A DNA stretch of 63,301 nt, from assembly GCA_028705775.1 (NCBI GenBank), contig JAQWCW010000016.1, positions 1-63,301 of the forward strand, given 5' to 3'. The notes under the pieces were generated by a model that saw nothing but the letters and a program-made list of their open reading frames with translations, had not been told where the DNA came from and did not search any database. This stretch comes from Eubacteriales bacterium. GTDB taxonomy: Bacteria; Bacillota; Clostridia; Christensenellales; Aristaeellaceae. The position numbers were made by a program, and so were the translations under genes. Below are positions 61,788-63,301 of the stretch, piece by piece; the stretch's first letter is position 1; every line of letters starts with the position of its first letter.

Positions 61788-62480
61788 TCAGACTATCATA
61801 TTCGGGCGCATTTTTCGGACGGCATAAAGGCAGGAGCGCTTGCTCTGCTCGATATGCTTTTGCCAAAGCTCGGTAAGCGCCTGCAAATCGCGCTCCTTGA
61901 GAAGCCGGACAAGCTCGTGATGCTCATGGTGGCTGCTTTCGCGCCTGCTGTCGTTGGCAATGGACATTCCGGAAAATTTGACAATGTATTCCTCTTGGCT
62001 TTCGATTACTCGAAGCACGCGGGACATCTTTGAAATTGCGAGCATATTCTGGTGCAGCTGACGGTTAAGGATAACCAGCTCCTCAATGTTCAGCTCCTTG
62101 AGCGCCTTATCCATCTTTACAAGCAGCGCCTCAAGCTTTTCGATATCCTCGTCCGTCGCGTTCTTGACGACGCTCGGAATCGTGAGCATTTCCAGAGCGT
62201 TTCTGATTGTGTAAATCTCCTCAATATCGGCAATCGTGAAGGCTCTTACCACAACGCCGCGGCGCATTGCATACTCCACAAGCCCGTCGCGCTCAAGCTT
62301 TCTGAGCGCCTCGCGGAGCGGTGTGCGGCTGATATGCAGCTTATCGGCATATTCGGTTTCGACAATCCTCTCGCCTGCGGGTATTTCGCCCGTAACTATG
62401 GCGTGCTTGAGTACCTCATAGGCGATTTCGCGAATGGGTCTGCTCTCCATCATCGGGTCAAAAGTCAAGGATGGCATCAT
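61788..62480 (-). CDS. GntR family regulator, FCD (FadR-like) type
   Basis: A 230-residue DNA-binding regulator: a winged helix (VLKHAIVTGEIPAGERIVE, ISRTPLREALRKLERDGLVE) and a helical FCD ligand domain (LNRQLHQNMLAISK and HHEHHELVRLL, whose His residues bind a metal). Such proteins sense organic or sugar acids. AGGAGGT lies before two possible starts (62480 and 62477). A TGTATACA palindrome sits between promoter and start, suggesting self-control. Its targets may be the flanking metabolic genes outside the window. Confidence 0.9.
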   Translation of the reverse strand: MMPSLTFDPMMESRPIREIAYEVLKHAIVTGEIPAGERIVETEYADKLHISRTPLREALRKLERDGLVEYAMRRGVVVRAFTIADIEEIYTIRNALEMLTIPSVVKNATDEDIEKLEALLVKMDKALKELNIEELVILNRQLHQNMLAISKMSRVLRVIESQEEYIVKFSGMSIANDSRRESSHHEHHELVRLLKERDLQALTELWQKHIEQSKRSCLYAVRKMRPNMIV

Positions 62481-62502
62481 CGCACCTCCTGTTTCTCTTT
62501 TG

Positions 62503-62518
62503 TTTTCTGTATACAAAA
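62503..62518. promoter_or_regulatory. Probable operator of the GntR regulator
   Basis: TTTTCTGTATACAAAA, with the exact palindrome TGTATACA at 62508-62515, just downstream of the promoter -10 and 28 bases before the start. FCD-type regulators commonly bind such TnGTATACnA sites. Confidence 0.6.
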
Positions 62519-62520
62519 CA

Positions 62521-62548
62521 ATGATAACACATTTCAGGCGCGTGTCAA
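62521..62548 (-). promoter_or_regulatory. Promoter of the GntR gene
   Basis: Minus strand: perfect TTGACA (62543-62548), 16-bp spacer, TATCAT (62521-62526). Confidence 0.7.
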
Positions 62549-62635
62549 GCCTCAGTTCATGTCGGGTTCTGTTGCGGTTCACGCAAGTAAAGCATTTTTT
62601 CTTGCGTATCGTGCAAGTTAAGGGAGTAATTAAGC

Positions 62636-63301
62636 GTGATAGAAAAGCAAAGAGCAAATAATCAAATCAATAATACACTTCACAAATCCGGCAGATATAG
62701 CAGCGCAAATCGCCGCTGTTTGCGCCGCGCATATACGCCGCCCGCGTTGCTTCGCAAACAATCGCCCGCAGTGCCGCGCAAATCAAACGCTTGCAACGCA
62801 AGCAGATTCGTCATTTCCGCAAATTCTTACCCTGTACCGCCCGCATTGCTCCGCAGACAATCGCACAGAATGCCGCGCAAATCAAACGTTCGCAACGCAA
62901 GCAGATTCGTCATTTCCGCAAATTCTTACCCTGTACCGCCCGCATTGCTCCGCAGACAATCGCACAGAATGCCGCGCAAATCAAACGCTTGCAACGCAAG
63001 CAGATTCGTCATTTCCGCAAATTCTTACCCTGTACCGCCCGCATTGCTCCGCAGACAATCGCACAGAATGCCGCGCAAATCAAACGCTTGCAACGCAAAC
63101 GGATTCGTCATTTCCGCAAATTCTTACCCTGTACCGCCCGCGTTGCTTCGCAAACAATCGCCTACCTTAACATATACATCAAACGCTTGCAACACAAACA
63201 GATTCGTCATTTCCGCAAATTCTTACCCTGTACCGCCCGCATTGCTCCGCAAACAATCGCCCGCAGTGCCGCGCAAATCAAACGCTTGCAACACAAACAG
63301 A
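62636..63301 (+). CDS. Possible 33-residue-repeat protein, C-terminus beyond window
   Basis: A frame open from a GTG at 62636 (AAGGGAG nine bases upstream) to the window end, 222 codons with no stop. After about 34 unique residues (starting MIEKQRANNQ) it enters the 99-bp repeats, each giving 33 residues of the type PPALLRRQSHRMPRKSN, then SRFVISANSYPV. Basic, Arg/Ser/Pro-rich, without known domain. Because all three plus frames of the repeat are open, the frame alone proves little; the ribosome site is the best support. Confidence 0.3.
   Translation, partial: MIEKQRANNQINNTLHKSGRYSSANRRCLRRAYTPPALLRKQSPAVPRKSNACNASRFVISANSYPVPPALLRRQSHRMPRKSNVRNASRFVISANSYPVPPALLRRQSHRMPRKSNACNASRFVISANSYPVPPALLRRQSHRMPRKSNACNANGFVISANSYPVPPALLRKQSPTLTYTSNACNTNRFVISANSYPVPPALLRKQSPAVPRKSNACNTNR
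62738..63301. repeat. 99-bp tandem repeat array, continuing past the window
   Basis: Five full units (starting 62738, 62837, 62936, 63035, 63134) and 69 bases of a sixth. The period is exactly 99. The most constant part is CAGATTCGTCATTTCCGC to CTTACCCTGTACCGCCCGC; unit 5 has a divergent stretch (CCTACCTTAACATATACA). Each unit has a CTTGC-AAC-GCAAG hairpin (lost in some by changes). All plus frames are open; all minus frames are closed. Confidence 0.95.

Noticed and set aside
62738-63301. CRISPR array
   Set aside because: Units are 99 bp, contiguous and nearly identical throughout; there are no unique spacers and no cas genes.

Overview
The window looks like chromosomal DNA of a spore-forming-lineage, GC-rich Firmicute, most likely an uncultured Clostridia member. 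The evidence is a SigH-type sigma factor in the clostridial mrnC-thyX-rlmB-sigH order, strong Shine-Dalgarno sites (AGGAGG type), many sigma-A promoters with 17-bp spacers, TagGH-like export genes and a LexA box of the Bacillus/Clostridium type. The species cannot be named from sequence alone. I saw no rRNA, tRNA or CRISPR array.

Layout. 0-7 kb: end of a Gfo/Idh/MocA oxidoreductase, an Hpt protein, an AllA-like cupin, a DUF308 membrane protein, a GCS2-type ligase, then a NusG-like antiterminator translationally coupled to a membrane c-di-GMP phosphodiesterase, and a small secreted protein. 7-20 kb (all minus): Mrp ATPase, a glycosidase-like protein, coiled-coil/coaD/rsmD, a membrane protein, 5-formyl-THF cyclo-ligase, alanine racemase, and a block for aryl-keto-acid oxidation (paaK-iorA-iorB-paaK-ACT). 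20-30 kb: miaA, then an island of exported proteins holding two paralogous pairs of a phosphodiester glycosidase next to an Lgt-like membrane enzyme, with DUF6273, amidase-like, PIG-L and leucine-rich-repeat proteins, and a MITE-like element. 30-40 kb (minus): VanY-type carboxypeptidase, exonuclease III, secG, sigH, rlmB with a repetitive N-terminal extension, thyX, mrnC, mnmA, a HAD phosphatase-thymidylate kinase fusion and an AEC transporter.

40-51 kb: trmL, two small membrane proteins, a secreted Ig-like/caspase-like protein, a 66-bp tandem duplication, a 1506-codon glycosyltransferase with four catalytic modules, and its probable two-gene ABC exporter; then a flavin-reductase-fold protein. 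51-53.6 kb (minus): znuC-znuB and an S66 carboxypeptidase. 53.7-60.4 kb (minus): a decayed prophage (holin, endolysin, tail-like proteins, truncated scaffold-like ORF, portal, terminase large and probable small subunits, sigma-like regulator) lacking integrase, capsid and most tail genes, but preceded by a perfect LexA box, so the remnant may still be DNA-damage inducible. 60.6-63.3 kb: a secreted zinc-ribbon/DUF6273 protein, a GntR/FCD regulator with a likely self-operator, and a 99-bp tandem repeat array that is open in all three plus-strand frames and runs off the window behind a GTG start with a good ribosome binding site.

The points most worth follow-up are the LexA-controlled prophage remnant, the duplicated phosphodiester-glycosidase/Lgt-like modules, and the 99-bp repeat reading frame.
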